DNA of 54,680 nt, taken from positions 1-54,680 of the forward strand of contig PXBD01000046.1 in NCBI GenBank assembly GCA_003565625.1, written 5' to 3'. Under the pieces are notes generated by a model. That model was not told the origin of the DNA, ran no database searches, and saw only the letters and a list, made by a program, of their open reading frames with translations. This document shows positions 33,884 through 46,138 of the stretch, one piece after another; within the stretch, counting starts at the first letter, position 1; each line of letters starts with the position of its first letter. This DNA comes from Gammaproteobacteria bacterium. GTDB taxonomy: Bacteria; Pseudomonadota; Gammaproteobacteria; Xanthomonadales; Wenzhouxiangellaceae. The position numbers were made by a program, and so were the translations under genes.

Positions 33884-34321
33884 ATGAGTGGATTTCGCAA
33901 GGTAGTGGTCGCCGTGGACGGCTCGGATAACGGCCTGCAGGCGGCCCGGGTGGCCGCGCGAATGGCCGATAGCATGGGCAGTGAGCTGGTGTTGCTGCAC
34001 GTATTTCCGCTGATGTCGGATGATATTGCCGGTGCCCTGGGCATGACCGCCGAGGAGATCCTGCAAGTCCGTGATCGGGCCGCACGCAAGGCTTTTGATG
34101 CGGTGCTCGATGAGGTCAGCGACCGGCCGCAACCGCCGCACGAGGTGCCACTGGTCGGAGACGTGGCCGAGGAGATTCTCAAATATCTCGATGATGCGCT
34201 GGACGTTCTCCTCGTGCTGGGACGTCGCGGCCAGACTCGCATGGGGTCTTTGCTGCTGGGCAGTGTGTCGGACAAGGTGCTGCGGCATAGCCGAACACCG
34301 GTCACGGTGGTCAGCTGCTGA
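33884..34321 (+). CDS. Universal stress protein (UspA family)
   Basis: The 145-residue single-domain Usp opens FRKVVVAVDGSDNGLQAARVA and has the ATP-binding C-terminal block LGRRGQTRMGSLLLGSVSDKVLRHSRTPVTVV, matching G-x2-G-x9-G-[ST]. It should therefore bind ATP. The start is ATG 33884; a TTG at 33866 in the same frame is less likely. A GAGG lies upstream. The Usp family acts in stress survival and no partner is shown here. It is convergent with aroE, 43 nt apart. Confidence 0.95.
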   Translation: MSGFRKVVVAVDGSDNGLQAARVAARMADSMGSELVLLHVFPLMSDDIAGALGMTAEEILQVRDRAARKAFDAVLDEVSDRPQPPHEVPLVGDVAEEILKYLDDALDVLLVLGRRGQTRMGSLLLGSVSDKVLRHSRTPVTVVSC

Positions 34322-34343
34322 GGGTGGCGCTGTTTGTGCAGGT

Positions 34344-34359
34344 GTTCGTCGGGACGAAC
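34344..34359. terminator. Small hairpin between convergent usp and aroE
   Basis: GTTCGT (34344-34349) and ACGAAC (34354-34359) form a 6-bp stem with a 4-nt loop in the 43-nt convergent spacer. No U-run follows on either side, so it is at most a weak or bidirectional terminator. Confidence 0.25.
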
Positions 34360-34364
34360 CAGTC

Positions 34365-36500
<2,136 letters not shown>

Positions 36501-36531
36501 TGGAACTCTCCTTGCCTTGATGCTAGATTCC

Positions 36532-36537
36532 AGTATA
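36532..36537 (-). promoter_or_regulatory. Candidate -10 box upstream of the coiled-coil gene
   Basis: TATACT on the minus strand (5 of 6 matches to TATAAT) lies about 32 nt before the ATG at 36500. No convincing -35 is found at 16-18 nt, so the promoter is only suggested. The spacer to mnmC (36501-36639) holds no gene I can see. Confidence 0.3.
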
Positions 36538-36639
36538 GCGCCGCTACCGATATCGAATCAGGCAATGGCATTGCGGTACTGCATTGCGGCGTGGCCGAGA
36601 GGCGCGGGTTTTTTGCAAGACCGCCGTGCCGCCGGTCGG

Positions 36640-38532
36640 TCAAGACCGATGGCCGGGCGCTGGGTCGGGCCGCCAGCCTGGCTCGCGTCGGCGTCGGCGC
36701 AGGATGAAGCGCTCGGGCGCCAGGGCGTCGCTGAGTTCGGTGTCCGGGAACGGGCTGAGCTGGCTGGCGAGATCGGCGATCAGGTCGGCGCACAGCGGCG
36801 TGTGGGTGATACCGCGCGAGCCGTGGGCGAGGTTCAGGTACACGTTCGGAACGAGGCGGTGGGGGCGTTCGCCGGGGTCGGCCAGCGGTCCGGCCAGGGG
36901 CAGGAAGTCGGGGGTCTGGCAGCGCACGGCGGCGCGCCGGCCGACGACTTCGATCGCCTCGCCGCCCAGGTCGGCCCAGTGCTGCGGCCGCTGCGCGCGC
37001 AGCTGCTCGAGATTGGCCTGGTCGTCGGCCGGGTCGATCTCCGAATTGTGCCGGCCGAAGTCGAAGGTGGCGCCCACGCAGTGCAGATCGTCGAGGGCGG
37101 GGGTCAGGTAGCCGGCATGGCAGATCGCCTGGCGCCAGGTCCGGCTGGTCGCAGTCGCCCGAACGTAGCTGACCTGCCCGCGGATCAGTTTGAGCGGCAG
37201 CCAGTCCAGCCCCGGCAGGCGGTGCACGGCTTCGGCCATGCATAAAAACAGCGCATCGGCGTGCTCCCTGCAGGGTCTACCCTGATCATCAAGGTCGATC
37301 TGGACACCGTCAGCGAGTCGAAAATCATGGATTGCTGCGGGCTTGAGCGTGATCGCGGGGTGGTCCAGCAGTCGTTCGCACCAGCGTGCCGGCCGCAGGT
37401 AGCCGGCATGGCGAATCAGGATCTGGTCGGGGCCGTGGGCTTCGAGCAGATCGCGCGGCCAGGTTTCGGCCGCCAGGGCGTGCTGGAGTTTGCGCGCCAT
37501 GCGGGCGTCGGCCGCGTGCTGGATCACGCCGTTGAGTTCACCGTCGTCGGCGCAGGCGGGGAAGTGCAGGGCTCGGAAACGAGCCAGAGCGTGGACCAGG
37601 GCCAGTTGGTAGAAGCGATTCTGTGCGGTCATATGGGCGCTGGCCGATGTGTGAACCACGCCGGCCAGGTTGCCGGAGGCGCCGCTGGCGACTCCGGCCG
37701 GGTCACAGACCGTGACCTGCCAGCCGCGTTCGGCCAGCGCCCGGGCCGTTGTGCAGCCGGCCAGCCCGGCGCCGGCGACGATTGCGGTGCCGCATCGGCG
37801 CAGAGCCGGTTGCCATGAGCCCGGTCCTTGTCCGATCAGGCGGTGGCGCTTGCCGCCGAAGCCGACAACCCGTGTGACCTGGAATCCGGCACCCTGCAGA
37901 CCCCGGCGGACGTCTCCGGCAGCGGTGAAGGTTCCCAGCGTGGCGCCCGGTCGGGAGCGTCGGGCCAGCGTGGTCCACAGTTCCGTAGTCCACAGGTCGG
38001 GGTTGCGTGCCGGTGCGAACCCGTCCAGAAACCAGGCATCCACCTCGGCCGCGCAAACGCGCCAGCAGTGCGCGGCGTCTCCAAGCATCAGCACTAGCCG
38101 CACGCGCGGGTGCAGCCAGACCGGATGGTGGCCGGCCACCGGCGGAGGGTAGCCGGCAAGCAGTGACTGACTGAGCCGAACAAGCTCCGGGACCCGGGCT
38201 TGAGCCCGCGCCAGATCGTCTCGTTTCAACGGGCGCAGTTCTACCGAAAACAGGTCGAGATGACTACTGGACGGTGCATGATCGAGAAAGCATCGCGCCG
38301 CCAATAGTGCGTTCAGGCCGGTACCGAAGCCGGTCTCGCCAACCACGAAGCGGCCACCGGCTGGCAATTCGGCAAAGCGCTGGCGAAGCTGATTGGCTTC
38401 GATGAAGACCGCCCGGCTTTCTTCTACGCCGCGACCCGGCATCCAGTAGCTGTCGCCGTGATCGATGGATATCGGGGTCGAACCGCGCCAGTCCACGCGC
38501 GCCGGGCGGATGGGTTTGAATGCCGCTGCCAT
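36640..38532 (-). CDS. mnmC: Bifunctional tRNA 5-methylaminomethyl-2-thiouridine synthase MnmC
   Basis: MnmC completes mnm5s2U at the wobble position of certain tRNAs. Its FAD domain removes the carboxymethyl group and its methyltransferase domain methylates the resulting nm5s2U. The 630-residue protein has an N-terminal DUF752 methyltransferase region (about 1-240; GETGFGTGLNALLA near 65-78, FLDGFAPARNPDLWT). The C-terminal FAD-dependent oxidoreductase (about 245-620) has GAGLAG at 254-259, the start of its dinucleotide-binding motif, and ends RFILRRRRREPGW. The length is close to E. coli (668). It stands alone on the minus strand; the MerC-domain gene is divergent. Confidence 0.97.
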   Translation of the reverse strand: MAAAFKPIRPARVDWRGSTPISIDHGDSYWMPGRGVEESRAVFIEANQLRQRFAELPAGGRFVVGETGFGTGLNALLAARCFLDHAPSSSHLDLFSVELRPLKRDDLARAQARVPELVRLSQSLLAGYPPPVAGHHPVWLHPRVRLVLMLGDAAHCWRVCAAEVDAWFLDGFAPARNPDLWTTELWTTLARRSRPGATLGTFTAAGDVRRGLQGAGFQVTRVVGFGGKRHRLIGQGPGSWQPALRRCGTAIVAGAGLAGCTTARALAERGWQVTVCDPAGVASGASGNLAGVVHTSASAHMTAQNRFYQLALVHALARFRALHFPACADDGELNGVIQHAADARMARKLQHALAAETWPRDLLEAHGPDQILIRHAGYLRPARWCERLLDHPAITLKPAAIHDFRLADGVQIDLDDQGRPCREHADALFLCMAEAVHRLPGLDWLPLKLIRGQVSYVRATATSRTWRQAICHAGYLTPALDDLHCVGATFDFGRHNSEIDPADDQANLEQLRAQRPQHWADLGGEAIEVVGRRAAVRCQTPDFLPLAGPLADPGERPHRLVPNVYLNLAHGSRGITHTPLCADLIADLASQLSPFPDTELSDALAPERFILRRRRREPGWRPDPAPGHRS

Positions 38533-38590
38533 GGTCAGAGTGTAGCGCTGGCAAACACCTGGCGCTTGGGTCAGACATTCACGACTTCGA

Positions 38591-38605
38591 TGTTATATCA
38601 TTGCT
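38591..38605 (+). promoter_or_regulatory. Zur-box-like site upstream of the MerC-domain gene
   Basis: TGTTATATCATTGCT matches 11 of 15 positions of the gammaproteobacterial Zur consensus TGTTATATTATAACA and ends 25 nt before the MerC-domain ATG. The left half is perfect and the right half degenerate. Zinc-dependent repression of the downstream gene is inference. Confidence 0.4.
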
Positions 38606-38630
38606 GTTTTCCAGTCATCGGTCCGTGTTG

Positions 38631-39053
38631 ATGTCAGCAGTTCTCAAACCTGCCTCCCGCCCCGTTTCGAGCAGGCGCCTTGATCACGCCGCGATCTGTG
38701 TGTCGGCGGCCTGCCTGGCCCATTGTCTGGCGGTTCCGATCCTGTTGGTGCTGGCGCCCTGGTTGTCGCTGGGCGCGCTGGGCGAGGAGTGGTTGCACCT
38801 GACCATGGTGGTGCTGATCGTTCCCCTGAGCCTGATTGCCTTTCGGCTTGGCTATCGCCGAAATGCGCCTCGGCGGGTGCTTGTCCCCGGGTTGACCGGA
38901 CTGACTCTGGTCGTGCTGGCCGCCGTGCTTGAGGCGACCCACGCGGTGGGGCACGATCTGGCGGCGGGGATGACCTCGGTCGGCGGCGTTGCGCTGATCA
39001 TCGGACACTGGCGAAATCTTCGCTCGGGATCCTGCGTCGGCCTGCATTCCTGA
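38631..39053 (+). CDS. MerC domain-containing membrane protein
   Basis: The 140-residue protein has about four transmembrane helices and the MerC hallmark [12 protein letters not shown] near residues 25-36 (paired cysteines in the first helix). Classical MerC imports Hg(II) in mer operons, but chromosomal stand-alone members like this one have no mer genes nearby and are often zinc-regulated. It probably handles a thiophilic metal such as zinc; this is inference. ATG 38631 is chosen over upstream codons in the same frame because the sequence from there fits the family start. The C-terminus ends SGSCVGLHS with one further cysteine. Confidence 0.85.
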   Translation: MSAVLKPASRPVSSRRLDHAAICVSAACLAHCLAVPILLVLAPWLSLGALGEEWLHLTMVVLIVPLSLIAFRLGYRRNAPRRVLVPGLTGLTLVVLAAVLEATHAVGHDLAAGMTSVGGVALIIGHWRNLRSGSCVGLHS

Positions 39054-39062
39054 GGCGTGCGG

Positions 39063-39078
39063 TAGAATCCGATAAAAT
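39063..39078 (+). promoter_or_regulatory. gcvH: Candidate -10 elements upstream of gcvH
   Basis: Two TA-rich hexamers, TAGAAT (39063-39068) and TAAAAT (39073-39078), lie 29-44 nt before the gcvH start in the short MerC-gcvH spacer. Neither has a good -35 at normal spacing. There is no room for a glycine riboswitch here. Confidence 0.3.
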
Positions 39079-39106
39079 CGGGAAATTCATCGACCGGGAA
39101 ACAAGC

Positions 39107-39493
39107 ATGAGTGAAATACCAGCGGATTTGCGCTATTCGGAAACCCACGAGTGGGTCAGCCAGGAGGAAGAAGGTGTGGTCAAGATCGGTATCTCCGACC
39201 ATGCCCAGGAACAGCTTGGTGACGTGGTGTTTGTGGAATTGCCGGAGGAAGGCGCCAGCTTTGGCCAGGGTGATGCCTGTGCAGTGATCGAGTCGGTCAA
39301 AGCCGCCTCGGACATCTACAGCCCGGTGACCGGCGTGATCGTGGCCGTCAACGAGGCTGTGGTGGATAGCCCCGAGATCGTCAACAACGACCCGTACGGG
39401 GATGGCTGGTTGTTTTCGGTTCGGCTTGACGACGAGGGTGAGCTGGAAACCCTGATGGATGCGGAAGCTTACGGCGAGCACAGCGCCGAGTAG
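39107..39493 (+). CDS. gcvH: Glycine cleavage system H protein
   Basis: GcvH is the lipoyl-carrying shuttle of the glycine cleavage complex. The 128-residue protein starts [15 protein letters not shown] and has the lipoylation region [17 protein letters not shown]. The lysine of ESVKAA is the lipoyl site. DNNPYGDGWL-type sequence follows ([11 protein letters not shown]). It is complete, but gcvT and gcvP are not in the window. It is convergent with glnE, 48 nt apart. Confidence 0.98.
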   Translation: MSEIPADLRYSETHEWVSQEEEGVVKIGISDHAQEQLGDVVFVELPEEGASFGQGDACAVIESVKAASDIYSPVTGVIVAVNEAVVDSPEIVNNDPYGDGWLFSVRLDDEGELETLMDAEAYGEHSAE

Positions 39494-39541
39494 GCAAGCC
39501 ACCCATCGGGCGCTGAGCGGGTTGGCTGCGCCGCTGGCGGC

Positions 39542-42088
39542 TCAGTCGGCCCGGTTTCCGAAGACCGATTGCCACACGGTAGTCAGTTTTTCCTGATGAT
39601 CTTTCACGGCGTTGGCGCTGGCTTGCCGCTGGAGCCAGTGCAGGTGGAGTTGCCGGACAAGGTCATTCCAGGTATCGACCAGCATCCGGGAAGCAGAGGG
39701 GTCCAGCCAACCGATGTGCTCCAGTTGCCGGATCTGTTCGTCGACGCGGCGTGTTTCGATCAGCTCGGGATGACTGGCTGCGCGGCACAGCACGCCCGCC
39801 TCGGCGAGGTACTGGATGTCGGTCAGGGCTGACTTGATCGGCGACTCGGTACGCTCTCTTCGTTGCCGTTCGCGCATTTGCGCAAGATCCTGGAGGACGT
39901 TTTCAGGCTCGCGTTCCAGGCACAGGACATCTCGTCGAATCTGCTCGAAGCGGATCTTCAGCGCCTCGTCACCGGCAACCCAGCGTGCTCGAATCAGGGC
40001 CTGATGTTCCCAGGTCCAGGCCTTCTGTTGCTGGTATTGGGCAAAACTGTCGGTTCGGCTGACCAGCATGCCGGCTCGGCCATTCGGCCGCAGGCGGGTA
40101 TCAATTTCAAAAAGCCGCCCGCCCGGCAACGGCATTTGCATGAGGCTGATCAGGCGCTGCGAGGGGCGCAGCGGTGGCGGGTCGTGGTCATGCAGAAAGA
40201 CCAGGTCAAGATCAGACTGGTAGTGGAGCAGGCGCGCGCCGAGGTTGCCGTAGCCAATCACGGCGATCTGGTCTTCGCCGCTGCCGATCAGGCGCAAGAC
40301 CTCAGCGATGATGCTTTCGGCGATCTGGGTCAACTGTTCCGCGGCCTCAATGGCGGACAAGCGTTCGTCGAGTTCGGCCAGGGCGGTACGCAGGAATCCC
40401 GCCTGACGCCAGTGTCCGAGGGCGTTGAGACTGTACTCGGGTTCATCCCTGTCGAGAGCCGGCAGGGCCGGCAGATCCAGTCCGTGAATCGGGTCGAGCA
40501 GATCATCGAGCAGCTGCGGCGAGCTGGTGATCCAGGCGCTGACTTTTGCGCTGGCGGAAAACACGCGCACCAGCCGGGCCAGTGTTTGCGGGCGCTCATG
40601 CAGCAGGGACAGGTAGGCTGAGCGCCGGCTGATCTGCTCGATCAACTGCAACAACTCCGGCAGCAATTCGGTCGCGTCGGCTTCGGCGGCGGTTTTTTCC
40701 AGCAGGCTCGGAATGAGCCGCTCAAGCCGGCGCTGTCCTTCGGCGCTGAGCGGGCGCCGCGACAAGCGCTGCTCGAGGTTTTGCAGTGCTCGCTCTGCCT
40801 CCTCACCGTTCGGGTAGCCCATGTCGGCCAGGCGTTGCGCCAGCCCCGGGCGCGGTGGCCACAGGTCGGTACCGGTTGTGGTCGTGTTATCGGGTTGGCG
40901 AAAACGGTCAGAAAACTGGGCGCGGATATTGGCCCGGTGCTGCTCGATCTCGGCGATCAGGGACGCGGGCTCGGGCTGGGCGAGCAGGCGTGCCAGATTC
41001 TCCAATGGTTCCGGCTCGTCGGGCAGGTGGTGCCCCTGGCGTCCGGTCATCGCCTGGAGCCGGTTTTCAACGATGCGCAAATAGCGATAAGCCTGCTCCA
41101 GTTGCTCGGCTGGTCCGGGCTCAATCAGTCCGAGAACAGTGCAGGCTTCCAGTGCCGGCAGAAATCCGGCCACCCGGAGCATCCGGTCGCGTCCGCCGCG
41201 CAGAATCTGCTGGCTCTGGATCAGGAACTCCGCGGCCCGGATACCGCCGGCGCCGCGCTTGATGTCGGTTCCGCCGCTGGCGCGGCTGTCGGCATCGATC
41301 CGTTCGTGCAGTTCGCGCAGGCTGTCGAAGATACCGTAATCGAGGTAGCGCCGGTAAATAAACGGTTGCAGCGACTCCAGCAGGCGCTGGCCAACCGCCT
41401 GGTCGCCGGCCGCAGTGCTCGCCTTGAGCCAGGCATAGCGCTCCCAGGTACGCCCTTCGTTGAGGAAATACTGCTCCATCGCGCCGACCGACCAGACCAG
41501 CGCGCCAGCATCACCGAAGGGCCGCAGGCGGGTATCGACGATCCAGACCCGGCCGTGTTCGGTCACCATGTCGAGCAGTCGAATCAGTTCGCGCGCCACC
41601 ATCTGGTGGTAGCGGGCCGCCGGCAGCTTGCGCGGTCCGGTGCTGGTGCCTTCGCCGTGGCAGGCGAAGACCACATCGATATCGGAGTTGAAGTTGAGCT
41701 CGTCTCCGCCGAGTTTGCCGAGCCCGAGAATGGCCAGACGCAGCGGCTTGCCGTTGCGATCGCAAAGCTCACCACAGCTGGATCGTATCTTGTGTTCGGC
41801 TGCCTGCAACGCCAGTTCCAGACACGAGCGGGCCAGCGTGGAGATCGCCCGGCCCGTGTCTTCAATGGATTGTTCTCCGGCCAGGTCCTGCCACAGGATG
41901 TGAACGGATTGCAGCTGCCGGTAGCGCCGCAGCGTGGTCTCCGGGGCCCGGAACAGGGCGTCAAGATCGGGTGCCTGGACCGGATGCCTTGGGTCGGGGG
42001 CATCGCCAAAGCGCCGCCATGCCTCGGCGACGAAGCGGCAGTCCTGCCCCAGGCGCTCGGGCGTCAGTCTGGGCAGTGGGCGTATCAT
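39542..42088 (-). CDS. glnE: Bifunctional glutamine synthetase adenylyltransferase/deadenylase
   Basis: GlnE attaches AMP to glutamine synthetase (inactivating it) and removes it, under control of PII proteins. The 848-residue protein has two nucleotidyltransferase halves. The N-terminal deadenylase half has GLGKLGGDELNFNSDIDVVF (about 122-141), and the C-terminal adenylylation half has GYGNLGARLLHYQSDLDLVF near 610-632. Each half is followed by a GlnD-type PII-uridylyltransferase helical domain. It is shorter than E. coli GlnE (946). ATG 42088 is chosen because it overlaps the stop of the upstream amidotransferase gene as ATGA; a longer frame from 42175 lies within that gene. It is third in a coupled amidoligase-amidotransferase-glnE trio. 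Confidence 0.96.
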   Translation of the reverse strand: MIRPLPRLTPERLGQDCRFVAEAWRRFGDAPDPRHPVQAPDLDALFRAPETTLRRYRQLQSVHILWQDLAGEQSIEDTGRAISTLARSCLELALQAAEHKIRSSCGELCDRNGKPLRLAILGLGKLGGDELNFNSDIDVVFACHGEGTSTGPRKLPAARYHQMVARELIRLLDMVTEHGRVWIVDTRLRPFGDAGALVWSVGAMEQYFLNEGRTWERYAWLKASTAAGDQAVGQRLLESLQPFIYRRYLDYGIFDSLRELHERIDADSRASGGTDIKRGAGGIRAAEFLIQSQQILRGGRDRMLRVAGFLPALEACTVLGLIEPGPAEQLEQAYRYLRIVENRLQAMTGRQGHHLPDEPEPLENLARLLAQPEPASLIAEIEQHRANIRAQFSDRFRQPDNTTTTGTDLWPPRPGLAQRLADMGYPNGEEAERALQNLEQRLSRRPLSAEGQRRLERLIPSLLEKTAAEADATELLPELLQLIEQISRRSAYLSLLHERPQTLARLVRVFSASAKVSAWITSSPQLLDDLLDPIHGLDLPALPALDRDEPEYSLNALGHWRQAGFLRTALAELDERLSAIEAAEQLTQIAESIIAEVLRLIGSGEDQIAVIGYGNLGARLLHYQSDLDLVFLHDHDPPPLRPSQRLISLMQMPLPGGRLFEIDTRLRPNGRAGMLVSRTDSFAQYQQQKAWTWEHQALIRARWVAGDEALKIRFEQIRRDVLCLEREPENVLQDLAQMRERQRRERTESPIKSALTDIQYLAEAGVLCRAASHPELIETRRVDEQIRQLEHIGWLDPSASRMLVDTWNDLVRQLHLHWLQRQASANAVKDHQEKLTTVWQSVFGNRAD

Positions 42089-42873
42089 TGAGTCGTTGCC
42101 CCTCCGGCGGCCCGGATCAGGGCGCGAAACAGGGCACGCTGTTCTGGTCGCTGCGGCAGGTATTCCGGGTGCCACTGGACTCCAAGGGTGAACTCGGACC
42201 CGCGCTGTTCGATGGCCTGGACCACCCCGCTCGGTTCACGGGCAGAGACTGCCAGTCCGTCTCCCAGCCGATCAATGGCCTGCGAGTGCAGTGCGTTGAC
42301 CTGGAGCCGGGTGGTGACCAGGATGCGCGCCAGGCGCGAATTCGTATCGATCTCGATGCGCTTGCGCGGCAGCACCGAGCGGATGGCCGGATGCTCCTCG
42401 TAAAACCCCTCGATGTCCTGATGCAGGCTGCCGCCGGCCGCCACGTTGAGCAACTGCATGCCGCGGCAGATACCAAGAACCGGCAGCTTGCGGGCAAGGG
42501 CCGCGCCGATCAGGTCGCGCTCCAGGGTATCGCGCTCGGGATTGAGTCCGCTGGTCTTGGTTGTGAGCAGGCGCCGGATCACGAACAGCAGCGGAAACAG
42601 GATGATCCCGGCCAGACGTCGCCAACCGAGCAGGCCTCGGTCCTGCAGTGACTCGAGTTTGGGCAAGGCCTCGGCACCGTACAGATCCGGACTGACGTCG
42701 GCGCCGCCACCGATGATCAGGCCGTCCAGACCATCGAGGTCGCGCGGCCGGGCCGGCCGAATCCGCACCGGTCGGCCGCCGGCGCGGCGCACGGCCCAGG
42801 CGGTAAACAGCCAGGCCGACAGCCCGCCCTTGTCGGGGCCGGTGACACCGATCAGCGGCCGCGAACTGCTCAT
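42085..42873 (-). CDS. Class I glutamine amidotransferase-like (peptidase C26) protein
   Basis: The 262-residue protein is a PuuD/peptidase C26-type amidotransferase. It has the GGGADVSPDLYG block (55-66), nucleophile Cys136 in GICRGMQLLNVAAGGSLHQD, and the His235-Glu237 pair in GVQWHPEY. The triad is intact, so hydrolysis of a gamma-glutamyl or glutamine amide is likely. Between the GGGAD block and the nucleophile it carries an extra hydrophobic stretch (about 86-103, LAGIILFPLLFVIRRLL) that could anchor it to the membrane. It is coupled to the amidoligase gene by an ATGA overlap and to glnE by another. Gene pairs of this kind are predicted to build or release amide-linked products; the substrate is unknown. 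Confidence 0.88.
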   Translation of the reverse strand: MSSSRPLIGVTGPDKGGLSAWLFTAWAVRRAGGRPVRIRPARPRDLDGLDGLIIGGGADVSPDLYGAEALPKLESLQDRGLLGWRRLAGIILFPLLFVIRRLLTTKTSGLNPERDTLERDLIGAALARKLPVLGICRGMQLLNVAAGGSLHQDIEGFYEEHPAIRSVLPRKRIEIDTNSRLARILVTTRLQVNALHSQAIDRLGDGLAVSAREPSGVVQAIEQRGSEFTLGVQWHPEYLPQRPEQRALFRALIRAAGGATTQ

Positions 42874-43874
42874 TGGCGGATCCAGCGCAATGCGGCCGAT
42901 AACCAGCGGCGCAGGGCGCTGGATTCGTTCATCCGGCGGCCGCGCTCGCGCTCCAGAGCGGAGCGATCGAAGGCCAGGCGCTCCACGGCCACCCAGTCAT
43001 TCCAGGCTTCGGCCAGGGTCCAGTCGGGCTCGTCGATCAGGCAGTTGGGCAGACGGTAGTGAAAGGCCGGGCGCGGCTTGATCAGGTCTTTTTCCACCGG
43101 GGCCGCCATTACCCGATCCTCGTCGATGTGGGCGAATAGCGGCAACAGATCCAGCGGCCGGTTGCGGGTTGGCGTGAAGTGCAGGAAATCATCGATCAGG
43201 GTGCTGATTTCGGGCCGGTAGTCCCGCTGGAGCACGTGCACAATATAGTCCTCGGGGTAGGGTTGCACGTAGGGGGAAATGCGCCGCGCCAGATCAAGAT
43301 CGGAGCGCTCCAGCAGCCAGTCGTACCGAAGCAGGAAGGCCTTGAGCATGGCCAGCAGATGCTCTGGCTCCAAACTGGCCGCCTCGATATTGAGCTGCAG
43401 ACCGAAAGCATACAGCGGCGAGGAATGGGTTCCCTTGGCGCCGGCCTCATGCAGCCGCCGGCGGATCTCGTCGAGACGGTAGAACTCGGTCCACGGCACC
43501 GGCGGCCCGACCAGTTCCAGGGGCACGACCAGGCCAGCCAGGCGCGACAAAACGTCCTCGATGTTGTCTCGCGCCTCGCCTTCGCCGATATCCAGACCCA
43601 ACTCGGCGAGTTGTTCCTGGTAGCGTCGGTCACGCAGGATACTGGCATCCAGCTCGACGCCAAAGTCGCCGAATTCGGTGTCGCGGACCCAGGTCAGAAA
43701 GGCGCTCTCGCGTTCGACCTTGCCGCCGAGCGTTGCGGTGATGGCCTCGGCCATCTGGTGCGGGCGGATGCCGGTCAACTCCAGTTCCAGGCCAATTCGG
43801 CGGGTTTGTCCTGCCGGGGTCTGGCCCCACGGCAGCGGATCGAATTCAGTCGTGCTTCGGCCGTTCTGGCTCAT
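42870..43874 (-). CDS. Amidoligase_2 family predicted COOH-NH2 ligase
   Basis: The 334-residue protein matches the Amidoligase_2 family, a group with a glutamine-synthetase-like fold predicted to form amide bonds with ATP. Landmarks are the metal/ATP motif RIGLELELTG near residues 26-35, FGVELDASI, a STDGSLE-less central region with THSSPLYAFGLQLNIEA, the segment around LHFTPTRNRPLDLLPL, and PAFHYRLPNC near the C-terminus. The likely start is ATG 43874; a TTG at 43904 would add 10 residues. Neither has a clear Shine-Dalgarno. Its stop overlaps the amidotransferase ATG. No substrate is known; link to peptidoglycan, peptide or metabolite amidation is speculation. Confidence 0.85.
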   Translation of the reverse strand: MSQNGRSTTEFDPLPWGQTPAGQTRRIGLELELTGIRPHQMAEAITATLGGKVERESAFLTWVRDTEFGDFGVELDASILRDRRYQEQLAELGLDIGEGEARDNIEDVLSRLAGLVVPLELVGPPVPWTEFYRLDEIRRRLHEAGAKGTHSSPLYAFGLQLNIEAASLEPEHLLAMLKAFLLRYDWLLERSDLDLARRISPYVQPYPEDYIVHVLQRDYRPEISTLIDDFLHFTPTRNRPLDLLPLFAHIDEDRVMAAPVEKDLIKPRPAFHYRLPNCLIDEPDWTLAEAWNDWVAVERLAFDRSALERERGRRMNESSALRRWLSAALRWIRQ

Positions 43875-43932
43875 GCGCTGGGCTGGGTTGGGAAAGGGTT
43901 TCAAGGATAGCGAATTTTGCTGCTGCCAGAAC

Positions 43933-43965
43933 GCAAAACCCCGGCCAGCAGCCGGGGTTTTGCGA
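43933..43965. terminator. Strong hairpin terminator downstream of groL
   Basis: A perfect 14-bp inverted repeat (CGCAAAACCCCGGC at 43933-43946 with its complement at 43952-43965) surrounds a 5-nt loop CAGCA. Its outer A/T run makes it work as a terminator in either direction. On the minus strand it ends the groS-groL transcript, so the amidoligase gene needs its own promoter in about 43875-43930 or readthrough. Confidence 0.8.
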
Positions 43966-44005
43966 ACACGGGTGGGTCTGTTCGACCCTGAGGTCCGGAG
44001 GCTGC

Positions 44006-45679
<1,674 letters not shown>

Positions 45680-45705
45680 TCAATTGGTTTGGAAGCGGGG
45701 TCTGA

Positions 45706-45996
45706 TCAGGCTTCAATGACGGCCATGATGTCGTCTTCGCGCATCACCAGCAGTTCGTCACCGTCGACCTTGACCTCGGTGCCTGAGTATTTTCCGAACA
45801 GCACCTTGTCGCCGACCTTGACGTCGAGAGCCTTCTGCTCCCCGCTGTCGAGGATCTTGCCGTTGCCGACCGCCAGCACTTCGCCGCGGATCGGCTTTTC
45901 GGTGGCGCTGTCGGGAATGACGATGCCGCCGGGGGTGGTGCGCTCTTCTTCAACGCGCTTGATGATGACGCGGTCATGCAAAGGACGCAGATTCAT
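45706..45996 (-). CDS. groS: Co-chaperonin GroES
   Basis: GroES is the heptameric lid of GroEL. The protein is 96 residues from ATG 45996 ([20 protein letters not shown]), with the mobile loop region [14 protein letters not shown] and [24 protein letters not shown] ribosome site precedes this start; a longer frame extending to 46161 passes through the promoter region and is not coding. A heat-shock promoter lies about 145-170 nt upstream. Confidence 0.99.
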   Translation of the reverse strand: MNLRPLHDRVIIKRVEEERTTPGGIVIPDSATEKPIRGEVLAVGNGKILDSGEQKALDVKVGDKVLFGKYSGTEVKVDGDELLVMREDDIMAVIEA

Positions 45997-46138
45997 GGGT
46001 GTTTTCTCCCTTAACGACTGTTTTCGATTCAAATGATCGGTTGATTCACACACCGTCGCCCTCGAGACCTTGAGGGTGACGATTCCTCGGATTGGTGACG
46101 CAAGCCGGAACGACCAACCTGCGACGTCTCGGGGTGCC

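Noticed and set aside
36586..36640. tRNA-Ser-like D-arm (GTGGCCGAGAGG) in the spacer before mnmC
   Set aside because: No acceptor stem, anticodon stem or T-arm (GGTTCGAATCC type) can be paired around it.
39054..39106. Glycine riboswitch upstream of gcvH
   Set aside because: The spacer is only 53 nt, too short for an aptamer, and shows no paired core.
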